From: Pseudomonadota bacterium | GTDB taxonomy: Bacteria > Myxococcota > Myxococcia > Myxococcales > Myxococcaceae | Direction: 5' to 3' | Assembly (NCBI GenBank): GCA_023426545.1 | Contig: JAFAAN010000175.1 | Location: 62,001 to 126,000, forward strand | Length of the DNA: 64,000 nucleotides | Part shown: piece after piece, positions 39,482-48,974 of the stretch | Numbering within the stretch: position 1 is the stretch's first letter | How the letters are laid out: every line of letters begins with the position of its first letter | The notes under the pieces: model-generated | Databases searched by the model: none | What the model was told of the DNA's origin: nothing | What the model saw: the letters and a program-made list of their open reading frames with translations, nothing else | Made by a program: the position numbers and the translations under genes

Positions 39482-39485
<4 letters not shown>
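37362..39485 (+). CDS. Membrane-bound PAS histidine kinase
   Basis: 707 residues. Two membrane segments (about 9-28 and 37-58) with a very short periplasmic loop, then three PAS-like domains (~75-190, 205-335, 350-455), HisKA (H486 in GVAHEVRNPLF) and HATPase (NVVENAVQHS, DGGQGF, GTGLGLAI). The multiple PAS domains suggest cytoplasmic sensing of redox or small molecules. The start ATG at 37362 begins the first membrane segment. Its stop overlaps the NtrC-type partner (ATGA), so these form a two-component pair. Confidence 0.92.
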
Positions 39486-40849
<1,364 letters not shown>

Positions 40850-40959
40850 CCTGGACGCAGCACGCGAAGATGCCCGAGCCCCGCCCGGCAAGTACCAGGA
40901 AATACTTAGCGCCGTGACAGGCCCGCCGCTGGCCCCACGTTTGCTGGTGGAGCGGCTCC

Positions 40960-41346
40960 GTGGCTCAGAACATCCTGATTGTCGACGACGAGTCTTCACT
41001 CTGCTGGGTGCTGGGCCAGTTCTTCTCCGGAGCCGGATACCGCGTGGACTCCGCGTGCGCGCTGGATGAAGCGCTGAGCCTGCTGACGACGGGGCGCTAC
41101 GACCTGGTCATCAGTGACTTGCGTCTGAGCGGTACCTTGTCCGAGGAAGGATTGATGCTGGCGGACTTCGTGCGCCGCTTTGCCCCCCAGACGCGAATGC
41201 TGCTGCTGACCGCGTTCGCCAGCCAGGAGCTCACCGACCGCGCGCAGGGACTGGGCGTGGACCTGGTGCTCCCCAAGCCGCAGCCGCTGCCGGCGCTCGC
41301 CGAGCATGTGTCGCGCCTGCTGGGCACCGCGGCGGCCGCGACATAA
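40960..41346 (+). CDS. Single-domain response regulator
   Basis: 128 residues, receiver only: acidic pair IVDDE, phosphoacceptor in VISDLRLSG, threonine in LLLTAFAS and lysine in LPKPQ. GTG at 40960 has GGTGGAG upstream. It lies 110 bp after the NtrC-type regulator, so it may belong to the same signalling unit as a phosphate sink or a CheY-like output. Confidence 0.88.
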   Translation: MAQNILIVDDESSLCWVLGQFFSGAGYRVDSACALDEALSLLTTGRYDLVISDLRLSGTLSEEGLMLADFVRRFAPQTRMLLLTAFASQELTDRAQGLGVDLVLPKPQPLPALAEHVSRLLGTAAAAT

Positions 41347-41541
41347 TCAACCGAGAGCTGCAATCCCAGACTTCCGGCTGCCCGGCGCCGTCGTTCGCCT
41401 GGGTCACGCGTCTCCGTGTTCCAATAAAACAATTCCAGACACCTGGCCACCAGCGGGCGGCTCTTCGTTTCTTGAGTCAGTCATCCTCCGATGACAACCT
41501 GCGCGGCTCACAGACGGGGCCCGTCTCGGCCTCGAAATTCC

Positions 41542-43320
41542 ATGCGCCCGCTCCACCGCTCCACATCCGCGCCGCACAGCCCTCTCCGCCGTGTGTCACG
41601 GCTCGCCGCCGCATTGCTCGTGGCGGTCGCGGCCACCGCCAGCGCGCAGCCCTCGGTGTCGCAGGCCATCGACGTGCAGCACTACAAGCCGGGACCGGGC
41701 GCGTATGACGTGCTCGGCGTTCACGGCGCGCGCATCGCTCCCCACCTGAGCTGGAACCTGGGAACGTCGCTCAGCTACGCGGATGATTCGCTCAACCTCG
41801 TCGATCCGCGCGCGGGCCGGTTCCTCTACCGCATCATTGACAGCCAGCTCACGCTGGACCTGATGGGCGCCATCGCCCTCTTCGACCGCGTGGAGCTGGG
41901 CGTGTCGCTGCCCGTCTCCCACACCACCTCCGAGCCCGCCGCCGCCGTGGCGCCGGACCTCGCGAATGGCGCGGGCACCACGGGCGTGGGCGACCTGCGG
42001 CTGGTCCCCAAGGTCCGCCTGCTCTCCACGAAAGGAGGAATCCACCTCGCCGTGGCCGCGGCGGTGACGCTGCCCACCGCGGGAGGCTCGAAGTTCCTCG
42101 GCTCGGAGGCGGTGACGTTCCAGCCGCGCTTCGTGGCCGAGTGGGCAACCCCCTCCGTGCGCCTGCTAGCCAACGCGGGCTTCAACTTCCGGCGCGAGGA
42201 GCGGCTGCGCAACCTGCGCGTGGGCCATGAGCTGACCTACGCGGTGGGTGCGGAGGTGCCCCTCACGGAGAAGATGACGGCGCAGGCCACCCTGGCCGGC
42301 GCGCTGGGGTTGAAGGAGACAGGCTCGGAGGAGCGTCCCCTGGAGGCGCTGGCCGCGCTGAAGTACCGCGTCGTTGATGGGCTTGCCGCGCACGCGGGCG
42401 CCGGACCGGGCCTTTCTCGCGGTTACGGCACCCCATCCTTCCGCGTGCTCGCGGGCCTCGCGTGGACACCGGCCACCTCCAGAGCAGCGCCCCCGCCCTC
42501 GGACGCCCTGGGGTCCAAGAACCTCGACGGCTTCCAGGATGACGACGGCGACGGAATCCCCGACGTCACCGACGTGTGCCCTCACGAGCCAGAGACCTTC
42601 AATGGCTTCCAGGACGAGGACGGCTGCCCGGACGATCCGAACGCCCACCAGCCGCCCGCCCTGGAAGGCACGCCCGCCGTGCCCCCGGCGCCGCTCGTAT
42701 TGCCGCTCGCGCCGAAGGACACCGATGGCGACGGCATCATCGACTCGGAGGATGTCTGCCCCAACGAGCCCGAGGACTTCGACGGCTTCGAGGATGAGGA
42801 TGGCTGCCCCGACCCCGACAATGACCAGGACGGCATCCCCGACACGGTGGACCAATGCCCGCTGGAGGCGGAGACCATCAACGGCGTGAAGGACGACGAC
42901 GGCTGCCCGGACGTGGGCAAGGCACAGGTGCGCGTCGAGGGCGCCCGCATCGTCATCCTGGACAAGGTGTACTTCGCCACGGGCAAGGACGAGATTCTGC
43001 CCCGCTCCTTCAGTCTGCTGCGCCAGGTGGCGGCCACCCTCAGGGCCCACCCGCAGCTCCTCCGGGTCCACGTGGAGGGCCACACGGACAGCCAGGGGGA
43101 TGAGGCCAAGAACCTGGACCTGTCCCAGCGCCGGGCGAAGAATGTCACGGCCTTCCTGGTGAAGGAGGGCATCGCCGAGGAGCGCCTGGAGGCCGTGGGT
43201 TACGGCGAGACGAGGCCGGTGGACTCCAACGCGACGGAGCAGGGCCGCGAGAACAACCGGCGCGTCGAGTTCAACATCGTGAAGGTCGCCGAACCCTCGG
43301 CGGGAGGAGGCACGCGTTGA
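41542..43320 (+). CDS. OmpA-family outer-membrane protein with thrombospondin type 3 repeats
   Basis: 592 residues. Signal peptide RLAAALLVAVAATASAQ, a beta-barrel-like region (~35-320), three calcium-binding thrombospondin type 3 repeats (DDDGDGIPD, DTDGDGIID, DNDQDGIPD; ~330-460) and a C-terminal OmpA peptidoglycan-binding domain (~470-585; VEGHTDSQGD, NRRVEF). It links the outer membrane to peptidoglycan. Start is uncertain: ATG 41491 adds 17 residues. The FecR-like gene overlaps its stop. Confidence 0.85.
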   Translation: MRPLHRSTSAPHSPLRRVSRLAAALLVAVAATASAQPSVSQAIDVQHYKPGPGAYDVLGVHGARIAPHLSWNLGTSLSYADDSLNLVDPRAGRFLYRIIDSQLTLDLMGAIALFDRVELGVSLPVSHTTSEPAAAVAPDLANGAGTTGVGDLRLVPKVRLLSTKGGIHLAVAAAVTLPTAGGSKFLGSEAVTFQPRFVAEWATPSVRLLANAGFNFRREERLRNLRVGHELTYAVGAEVPLTEKMTAQATLAGALGLKETGSEERPLEALAALKYRVVDGLAAHAGAGPGLSRGYGTPSFRVLAGLAWTPATSRAAPPPSDALGSKNLDGFQDDDGDGIPDVTDVCPHEPETFNGFQDEDGCPDDPNAHQPPALEGTPAVPPAPLVLPLAPKDTDGDGIIDSEDVCPNEPEDFDGFEDEDGCPDPDNDQDGIPDTVDQCPLEAETINGVKDDDGCPDVGKAQVRVEGARIVILDKVYFATGKDEILPRSFSLLRQVAATLRAHPQLLRVHVEGHTDSQGDEAKNLDLSQRRAKNVTAFLVKEGIAEERLEAVGYGETRPVDSNATEQGRENNRRVEFNIVKVAEPSAGGGTR

Positions 43321-44486
43321 TGCGGACAGCCCCTGGGTTGATGGCGGTGCTCCTTGCGGGGACACCCGCGCTCGCCTCGGAGGCGCAGGCGCCGTGTGGC
43401 GGGCTGCGCTTCGAAAGCGGACGGATGGTGTTCGGCCGGACACTGGTGCCGCAGGGCGCGGACACGGACGCGTGCCTCCAACACGTGGCCGACGCGATTC
43501 GGACACGGCCCGCCATCCGCTCCGTCACCGTGGCCGCGAGGCTGCCGGACGCGGACCGGCTGGACGGAAGGGGGCTGGCCGTGGCGAAGCGAGCGGCGGA
43601 CGTGCTGGTGGCGGCGGGCGTTCCGCGCACGCGTGTCTCGGCCGTGGCACCTCCGGCCGTGGATGGCGAGCCGGCGCAGCTCCAGCTCGCCTATGTCGAA
43701 CGGCCCGCGCAACCCGCGGTGGCCCGGCTGCGAGCCGCCAGCGGCGCGGTGGAGGCCGGCACCACGGAGGCGCAGCTCCACCCCAGGATGGTGGGTGACT
43801 CGCTCTACCCGGGCGAGCTGCTGCGCACAGGACCGGACGCCCAGGTCGAGCTGGCGCTCGCGGACGGCAGCGTGGTGCGCGTGATGGCGGACAGCCTCGT
43901 CAAGCTCGGCGCCGTCGAGCTGATGGCGAACCTCCAGCGCAAGGTGCGGCTGGACCTGCTGCGCGGCAGCCTGGAGACGGACGTGGCGCCCGGCGGCGCG
44001 GGCTCCGTCTTCGAGGTCCACACGCGGGGCGCCGTGGCCGGCGTTCGAGGTACGCGCTTCCGTGTGTCGGCCCAGGACGACGGCACCCGCCGGCTGGAGA
44101 CGCTCGAAGGCAAGGTGGCGCTGAGCGCGGAACAGGCCGAGGTCGAGGTGGCCGGCGGCCAGGGCTCGCGCGCGAAGGCGGGCATGCCGCCGGAGCCTCC
44201 CCGCCCGCTGCTGGCGGCCCCCACGCTGGTGGCCCCCCGGAGCGGCGTTTTCACCTCGGCGCCGCAGGTCTCCTGGCGGGGACTCAATGGCGCGGCGAGC
44301 TACCGCGTCCAAGTGGCGCGCACGGCGGACTTCGCCGCCGCGGTCCAGACCTACGGCACGTCCGGCACGGCGTTGGCGGTTCCCGGCCAGCCGCGAGGCA
44401 AGTGGTTCTGGCGGGTGATGGCGGTGGACCCGGATGGCTTCGTGGGCTTCCCCTCGAAGGTCCACGCCTTCGACGTCCAGCCCTGA
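43320..44486 (+). CDS. FecR-domain periplasmic protein
   Basis: 388 residues. Signal peptide (MAVLLAGTPALA), an OmpA-like but degenerate N-terminal half (~25-125), then a FecR domain (~135-270; GDSLYPGELLRTGPDAQVEL, GAVAGVRGTRFRV) and a C-terminal fibronectin-like domain (~290-385; SYRVQVARTADF). The FecR part here is not linked to an ECF sigma factor gene. ATG at 43320 is preceded by GGAGG and overlaps the OmpA stop, so the genes are translationally coupled. Confidence 0.85.
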   Translation: MRTAPGLMAVLLAGTPALASEAQAPCGGLRFESGRMVFGRTLVPQGADTDACLQHVADAIRTRPAIRSVTVAARLPDADRLDGRGLAVAKRAADVLVAAGVPRTRVSAVAPPAVDGEPAQLQLAYVERPAQPAVARLRAASGAVEAGTTEAQLHPRMVGDSLYPGELLRTGPDAQVELALADGSVVRVMADSLVKLGAVELMANLQRKVRLDLLRGSLETDVAPGGAGSVFEVHTRGAVAGVRGTRFRVSAQDDGTRRLETLEGKVALSAEQAEVEVAGGQGSRAKAGMPPEPPRPLLAAPTLVAPRSGVFTSAPQVSWRGLNGAASYRVQVARTADFAAAVQTYGTSGTALAVPGQPRGKWFWRVMAVDPDGFVGFPSKVHAFDVQP

Positions 44487-44557
44487 GACCACCGCATTGC
44501 GCGGGTGCATCCGGACACGCATCATGGCCGGGCCCCGCGCCCGCGCAGGGCCCTTCC

Positions 44558-45976
44558 ATGGACTCCCACCCCGCAGCGCCCCTCCGTCTCCCCTCACCCG
44601 CCGTGCAGCGGGCGCTGGCCGCGTGCGTGGGCATCGCCCTCGCAGCGGTGACGGCGGCCACGGGCGGAGCGCCGGGGTTCCTGGAGCGCTCGCTCTACGA
44701 CCAGACGGTGAGCAGGCTGCTCCCCGCGATCCCCCCCAGCGCCGACCTGGTGCTCGTGGAGGTGGATGACCGCGCGCTGGCGACGCTGGGCGAGCGCTGG
44801 CCGCTCTCTCGCGCGACGTGGGCCCGTGTCTTCCATGCGCTCGCCGCGCACCACCCCGCCGCCGTGGCGGTGGACGTCGTGTTCGACCAGCCGGGACCGC
44901 GAGACGCGCTGGAGTTGGGCGAAGAGGTCCTGGAAGCCCTCCAGGTTTCGGGCCTCTTGGAGCACCCCGCGGGGGCCGCGTTGGCGGCGGACGTGGAAAC
45001 GCGACTGTGGGCACGCGACGGCGATGCCCGGCTGGCGGAGGCCCTCTCGGAGGGGCACGGCGTCATCCTGGGCGCCGCCGCGCTCACCGAGGACATGCCG
45101 GTGATGCAGCCCCTGGAGGACGGCGCCCTGCATTCCCCGCTGGCACTGCCCGCACGAGAGCTGAAGCTCCAGGCGCGAGCAGTGGCGGGCAGCATCGCGC
45201 CGCTGCGCCTGGCGGCGCGGGGCAGCGGCACGCTCAACATGCTGGTGGACGGAGACGGCGTCATCCGGCGCTATCCCTACGCCGTGGGCGTGGGCGACCA
45301 ATCCTGGCCCTCGCTGGCCCTGGCCACCGCGCTGCACCTGATGCCCGAGCGGGCCGAGTCCCTGCGCGCCCTGGCGGCCGTGGACCATGGCGCGCCGCTG
45401 ATGCGCCTGCCCGCACCGGACTGGCTGCCCCGCGTGAGCCTGGCGGACGTGCTACACGCGGCCCCGCGCTCCGCGGGATTGGAGCTGGCGCTCCGGGGCA
45501 AGACCCTCTTCGTGGGCGTCACCGCCACGGGCCTCCATGGCCAGAGCACCCTGCCCGGTCAGGTCGCGGTGCCCGGCGTGGAAATCCATGCCTTCGCCCT
45601 GGACAACCTGCGCGCGGGCCGGGTCATGCGCTCGACGGGCGTCGTCGCGCTGCTGGGCGTGCTGGAGACGACGGCCGTGCTCGCGGCCTTCGCGCTGCTC
45701 TGCCGCCATGCCCGGACGCTGGGCGCCGTGCTCCGGTGGGCCGCGGCGCTGAGCGCGGCCCACGCCGCGCTGGCGGCCGGGCTGGCGGCGGAAGCGGGCT
45801 GGGTCATCCCCCTGGTCCCCGCCTGGGTGGGACTCGCGTTGATGTTGCTGGTGGACATGACCTCGCGCGCGGAGGAGCTGAGACGCCAGCGAGGCGCCCT
45901 CCGCCGCCTCTTCATCCGCTATCCCCAGTCCGCCGTGGAGCCCCCACCCCGTACTGGCGCGATGCGCCAGGACTAG
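44558..45976 (+). CDS. CHASE2-domain membrane protein without an output domain
   Basis: 472 residues. An N-terminal membrane segment (~18-37), a large extracytoplasmic CHASE2 domain (~45-345; LVLVEVDDRALATLGERWPLSR, AVDVVFDQPGP, GKTLFVGVTATGL), three closely spaced membrane helices (~360-440) and a short basic tail (~30 residues). CHASE2 normally feeds a kinase, cyclase or GGDEF domain; none is fused here. It follows the FecR-like gene by 71 bp, a known association, and likely acts with it. Confidence 0.87.
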   Translation: MDSHPAAPLRLPSPAVQRALAACVGIALAAVTAATGGAPGFLERSLYDQTVSRLLPAIPPSADLVLVEVDDRALATLGERWPLSRATWARVFHALAAHHPAAVAVDVVFDQPGPRDALELGEEVLEALQVSGLLEHPAGAALAADVETRLWARDGDARLAEALSEGHGVILGAAALTEDMPVMQPLEDGALHSPLALPARELKLQARAVAGSIAPLRLAARGSGTLNMLVDGDGVIRRYPYAVGVGDQSWPSLALATALHLMPERAESLRALAAVDHGAPLMRLPAPDWLPRVSLADVLHAAPRSAGLELALRGKTLFVGVTATGLHGQSTLPGQVAVPGVEIHAFALDNLRAGRVMRSTGVVALLGVLETTAVLAAFALLCRHARTLGAVLRWAAALSAAHAALAAGLAAEAGWVIPLVPAWVGLALMLLVDMTSRAEELRRQRGALRRLFIRYPQSAVEPPPRTGAMRQD

Positions 45977-46066
45977 CACCCGCCCCACCAGCGCCCACTT
46001 GAGGCCCACGCCTCCACGGCGAGCCTTGAGCCCGCCGGCATCCGTGGCAGCATCCCTTGTCCCTCC

Positions 46067-47851
46067 ATGGTCCGCTACGCCCTCATCGCCGAGCCCGATC
46101 CGCAGCGAGCCGCCGGTCTGAAGTCCCTCATCGCGGAAGAAGGGCTCGAATGCGTCGTCGCCCGCGACGGCGCGGAGGCCCAGGCACAGGTGCGCCAGCG
46201 CGGCGCGCCCCTGCTGCTCGTCACGGACCTGGCGCTGCCCCGGGTGGACGGCTTCGCGCTGTTGATGTGGCTTCGTGAGCAGGAGGACGCGGCGGACACG
46301 CGGGTGGTGGTGGTGACGGCCTTCGACGAGCTGCGCGTCCGGGCGTGGCAGCTCAAGGACTCGCTGGGCATCCACGCGTTATTGAGCCGCCGCGCCTCGG
46401 CGCAACGGATGCGGGACACGCTGAGGCGCGCCCTCGGCGGTCAGCGCGCGCCAGAGCCACCGCCGGAAGAGTCACCTTCCGAGCAGGAGGAACAGCGGCT
46501 GGCGAACGCCGCCGCCATGCGCCTCACGGACGATGGGCCCCCGGAGGCGGAGCTCCAGCAGCTCGTCACGGAGGTGGCGCAGGCCTTCGGCGTCCCCGTG
46601 GCGCTGCTCACGCTGGTGCTGGGCGAGCGCCAGTGGTTCAAGGCCCACGTGGGCCTGCCGCCAGCGCTCGCGAAGGACCGGGGCACGCCGCGCGACTGGG
46701 CCTTCTGTCACCACGTGGTGCAGGGCCGTGAGCCCCTCGTGGTGCCGGACGCCCGGCGCCACCCCGTCTTCCGGGACAACGTCCTGGTGCGCGACGGCGT
46801 CGTGGGCAGCTATGCGGGAGCGCCGCTCCGGACGTCCACCGGCCAGGTGTTGGGCTCTCTGTGCGTCATCGACACGCGACCGCTCGTCCTGGGCTCCGAG
46901 GACCTGGCCGCGCTCCGCGAGCTCGCCAGCCGCGTCGCCGAGGACCTGGAGCAGCGGGCCCAGGCGAAGCAGACTGCCGCGAAGTCCCTGGTGGAACCCG
47001 CCCTCACCGAGTCCTCCGCCCTGGCACTGCTGGGCGAGGCGGTGCAGGCCCTGGACGTGGCGGCGCTGCTGGTGGCGCCGGGGCACAGGCCGTACGCCTG
47101 CAACGCCGCGCTGGTGGAGCTGCTGGGACTGCCCCCCGCGCCATTCCCTGGAATGAGCCTCGACGCCTTCTTCCAACACGTCGCGAGCCTCACCTCGGAT
47201 TCCGCTAGCACGCTGCGGCAGCTCGACCTCGCCGCCAGCACGCCGCGGGGTCATTACCTGTCGCTCACGCTGGAGCGGCCGCAACCTCGCCAGCTTCGCT
47301 GGACGGCACGCCCCTTCTCCGTCCCTGGTGGAACGGCGCAGATGTTGACGCTGACCGACCTGAGCCACGCACGCACACCTCCTGAGGAGCACGAGCGCCA
47401 GCTCCGGGTGGATGCGCTGACGGGCCTGGACTCGCGGCGCGCGGGCGAGGAGCGGGTGCTGCACGAGATTGGCCGGTGCCGCCGCGGCGGGATTCCCTTC
47501 AGCGTGCTGCTCGCGGACCTCACGGGCCTGGGCCGCCTCAACGCGACACGGGGCTTCGATGCGGGCGACGCCGCGCTGCGAGATGGCGCCCGGGTCCTGG
47601 GAGCGTTGGGGGCGCCCACGGGCTTCGCGGTGCGCTGGGAGGGAGGCGCGTTCCTGCTGGCGCTTCCGGGGACGGACGCGGAGAGAGCGGAGGCCCTCCG
47701 GCACAGGCTGCATGACACCCCGGGAGCCCCGAAGATGGTGTCCGCCGCCGTCACCGTCAGGGGCGAGGAAGATCCCCAGGGGACCCTGGCCCGTGCCCAG
47801 GCGGCGCTCGCCCGCGCGAAGACGGAGCAACGGCCGCCCCACCTGCCCTGA
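46067..47851 (+). CDS. Receiver-GAF-PAS protein with degenerate GGDEF domain
   Basis: 594 residues: receiver (5-120, D54 in VTDLALPRVDG), GAF (~155-300; FGVPVALLTLV, FCHHVVQGREPLVV, GSLCVIDT), a PAS-like segment (~320-435) and a GGDEF-type domain (~440-590). The signature is RWEGGAF (523-529) instead of RWGGDEF, so the metal-binding acidic pair is missing and cyclase activity is unlikely. It could bind GTP or c-di-GMP or act as a scaffold. The gene is convergent with the DUF6232-like gene. Confidence 0.87.
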   Translation: MVRYALIAEPDPQRAAGLKSLIAEEGLECVVARDGAEAQAQVRQRGAPLLLVTDLALPRVDGFALLMWLREQEDAADTRVVVVTAFDELRVRAWQLKDSLGIHALLSRRASAQRMRDTLRRALGGQRAPEPPPEESPSEQEEQRLANAAAMRLTDDGPPEAELQQLVTEVAQAFGVPVALLTLVLGERQWFKAHVGLPPALAKDRGTPRDWAFCHHVVQGREPLVVPDARRHPVFRDNVLVRDGVVGSYAGAPLRTSTGQVLGSLCVIDTRPLVLGSEDLAALRELASRVAEDLEQRAQAKQTAAKSLVEPALTESSALALLGEAVQALDVAALLVAPGHRPYACNAALVELLGLPPAPFPGMSLDAFFQHVASLTSDSASTLRQLDLAASTPRGHYLSLTLERPQPRQLRWTARPFSVPGGTAQMLTLTDLSHARTPPEEHERQLRVDALTGLDSRRAGEERVLHEIGRCRRGGIPFSVLLADLTGLGRLNATRGFDAGDAALRDGARVLGALGAPTGFAVRWEGGAFLLALPGTDAERAEALRHRLHDTPGAPKMVSAAVTVRGEEDPQGTLARAQAALARAKTEQRPPHLP

Positions 47852-47860
47852 GCCGCGCTG

Positions 47861-48361
47861 TCACGCCCATCGCCGGGATGTGATGGCATCCTGGATGAGC
47901 CCCGCCAGCTGGACGGTGGCCTGCGCATCCTTGCTGGTGAGCACGCGGCACGCGCCCGCGCGCGTGTGGAGCACCAGCCGGTACGAGTCCACCGCGAGGA
48001 TGAGCCGGGCGATGCACCCGAAGATGACCATGACGACGGCGATGAGCGCCGCCTCGTAGACCCCCTTCGCCGTGGCGCTGGAGACTGAAAGGGCCGACAG
48101 GGCCGGCAAGCCCACGCTCATGCACAGGCCCAGCGTGGCCAGCACGGGCACCATGCGCGGCGCGCGCCGCACCGCCTCCACCCGCTGGACGTCCGCGAGC
48201 AGGAAGGTCTTCCCCCGCGCCACCACCCGCTCGGTCGTGACCAGCACCCCGCCATCCTGGAACAGCGGGGTCTCGGAGGGTGCGGGAGGCACCACGGCCG
48301 GCCGCTCCGGGAAGGCGGGGGTGGCGGACAGCGGCGCGGGAACGGCGAGTGGCTCAATCAT
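47861..48361 (-). CDS. DUF6232-like membrane protein
   Basis: 166 residues. After a proline-rich start, GVLVTTERVVARGKTFLLADVQRVE resembles DUF6232; two hydrophobic segments (~72-95 and 103-122) and VDSYRLVLHTRAG follow. Function unknown. Its start overlaps the end of the pseudo-receiver gene by 8 bp, so the pair is coupled. Confidence 0.7.
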   Translation of the reverse strand: MIEPLAVPAPLSATPAFPERPAVVPPAPSETPLFQDGGVLVTTERVVARGKTFLLADVQRVEAVRRAPRMVPVLATLGLCMSVGLPALSALSVSSATAKGVYEAALIAVVMVIFGCIARLILAVDSYRLVLHTRAGACRVLTSKDAQATVQLAGLIQDAITSRRWA

Positions 48362-48767
48362 GGGAGGACCCAGGAGACGGCGGCACGGCCCCGCCGGGAG
48401 AGATGTACGCAGAGGCAGACCGCACCGGGACGTGCGCCCTCAGCACCCGGCGCAGCTCATCGAGCGGGTGGCCCAGCGCGAAGCAGTCGCGGGCGCCCAG
48501 CCGCAGGGCGAGTCCCACCAGCCGCTCGTCCGCGAAGGGCACCAGCGCGATGACGGGCGCATCGGCGGAGGACTCCCGGGCGCGCTGAAGCTGACGCTGG
48601 AGGCTCTCACCCCGCTCGACGTGGACGAGCACGAGATCCACGTGCCCCGCCGCGGCCGCGCACTGCTCCAGCGCGATGCCCAGCTCGCCCAGCACGTCCA
48701 TCAGGAGCGAGCCGAGCGAGGCATCCCCTCCGAGCAGGAGGGCACGGGAAATGAACGAGGACTTCAC
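48354..48767 (-). CDS. Pseudo-receiver protein
   Basis: 137 residues. The alternating pattern (RALLLGGDAS, DLVLVHVERGES, VIALVPFADERL, DCFALGHPLDEL) follows a receiver fold, but the phosphoacceptor aspartate is histidine (VHVE), the acidic pair is weak and the conserved lysine is missing. It is probably phosphorylation-independent. A serine/proline tail follows the domain. Confidence 0.6.
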   Translation of the reverse strand: MKSSFISRALLLGGDASLGSLLMDVLGELGIALEQCAAAAGHVDLVLVHVERGESLQRQLQRARESSADAPVIALVPFADERLVGLALRLGARDCFALGHPLDELRRVLRAHVPVRSASAYISPGGAVPPSPGSSHD

Positions 48768-48884
48768 GCTGGAACATCAAGCAACACGCATGCCCGCGCT
48801 CTTCGCTCCGGGAGCCGCGGCCCCGCCCGGGCGAACCGTTGCATCACGCCAGACGGGCATGGCGGATTACCACGGTGTCCCGTC

Positions 48885-48974
48885 CTACCCGCGCTCGCGC
48901 CGGTGGATGGTGGACACGTCGATGCCGAGCACCTCCGCCGCGCGCGTCTTGTTCCCGCCGCAGCGTGTCACCAT
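48885..48974 (-). pseudogene. Fis-type helix-turn-helix tail of a lost NtrC-like regulator
   Basis: A 29-codon frame reads MVTRCGGNKTRAAEVLGIDVSTIHRR in content (given in parts: CGGNKTRAAEVLG, then IDVSTIHRRERG). CGGNKTRAAEVLGI is the DNA-binding helix of NtrC-family regulators, normally the last ~30 residues of a ~450-residue protein. Its ATG overlaps the stop of the histidine kinase, where the intact regulator would start. A deletion joining both ends is the simplest explanation. Confidence 0.7.
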
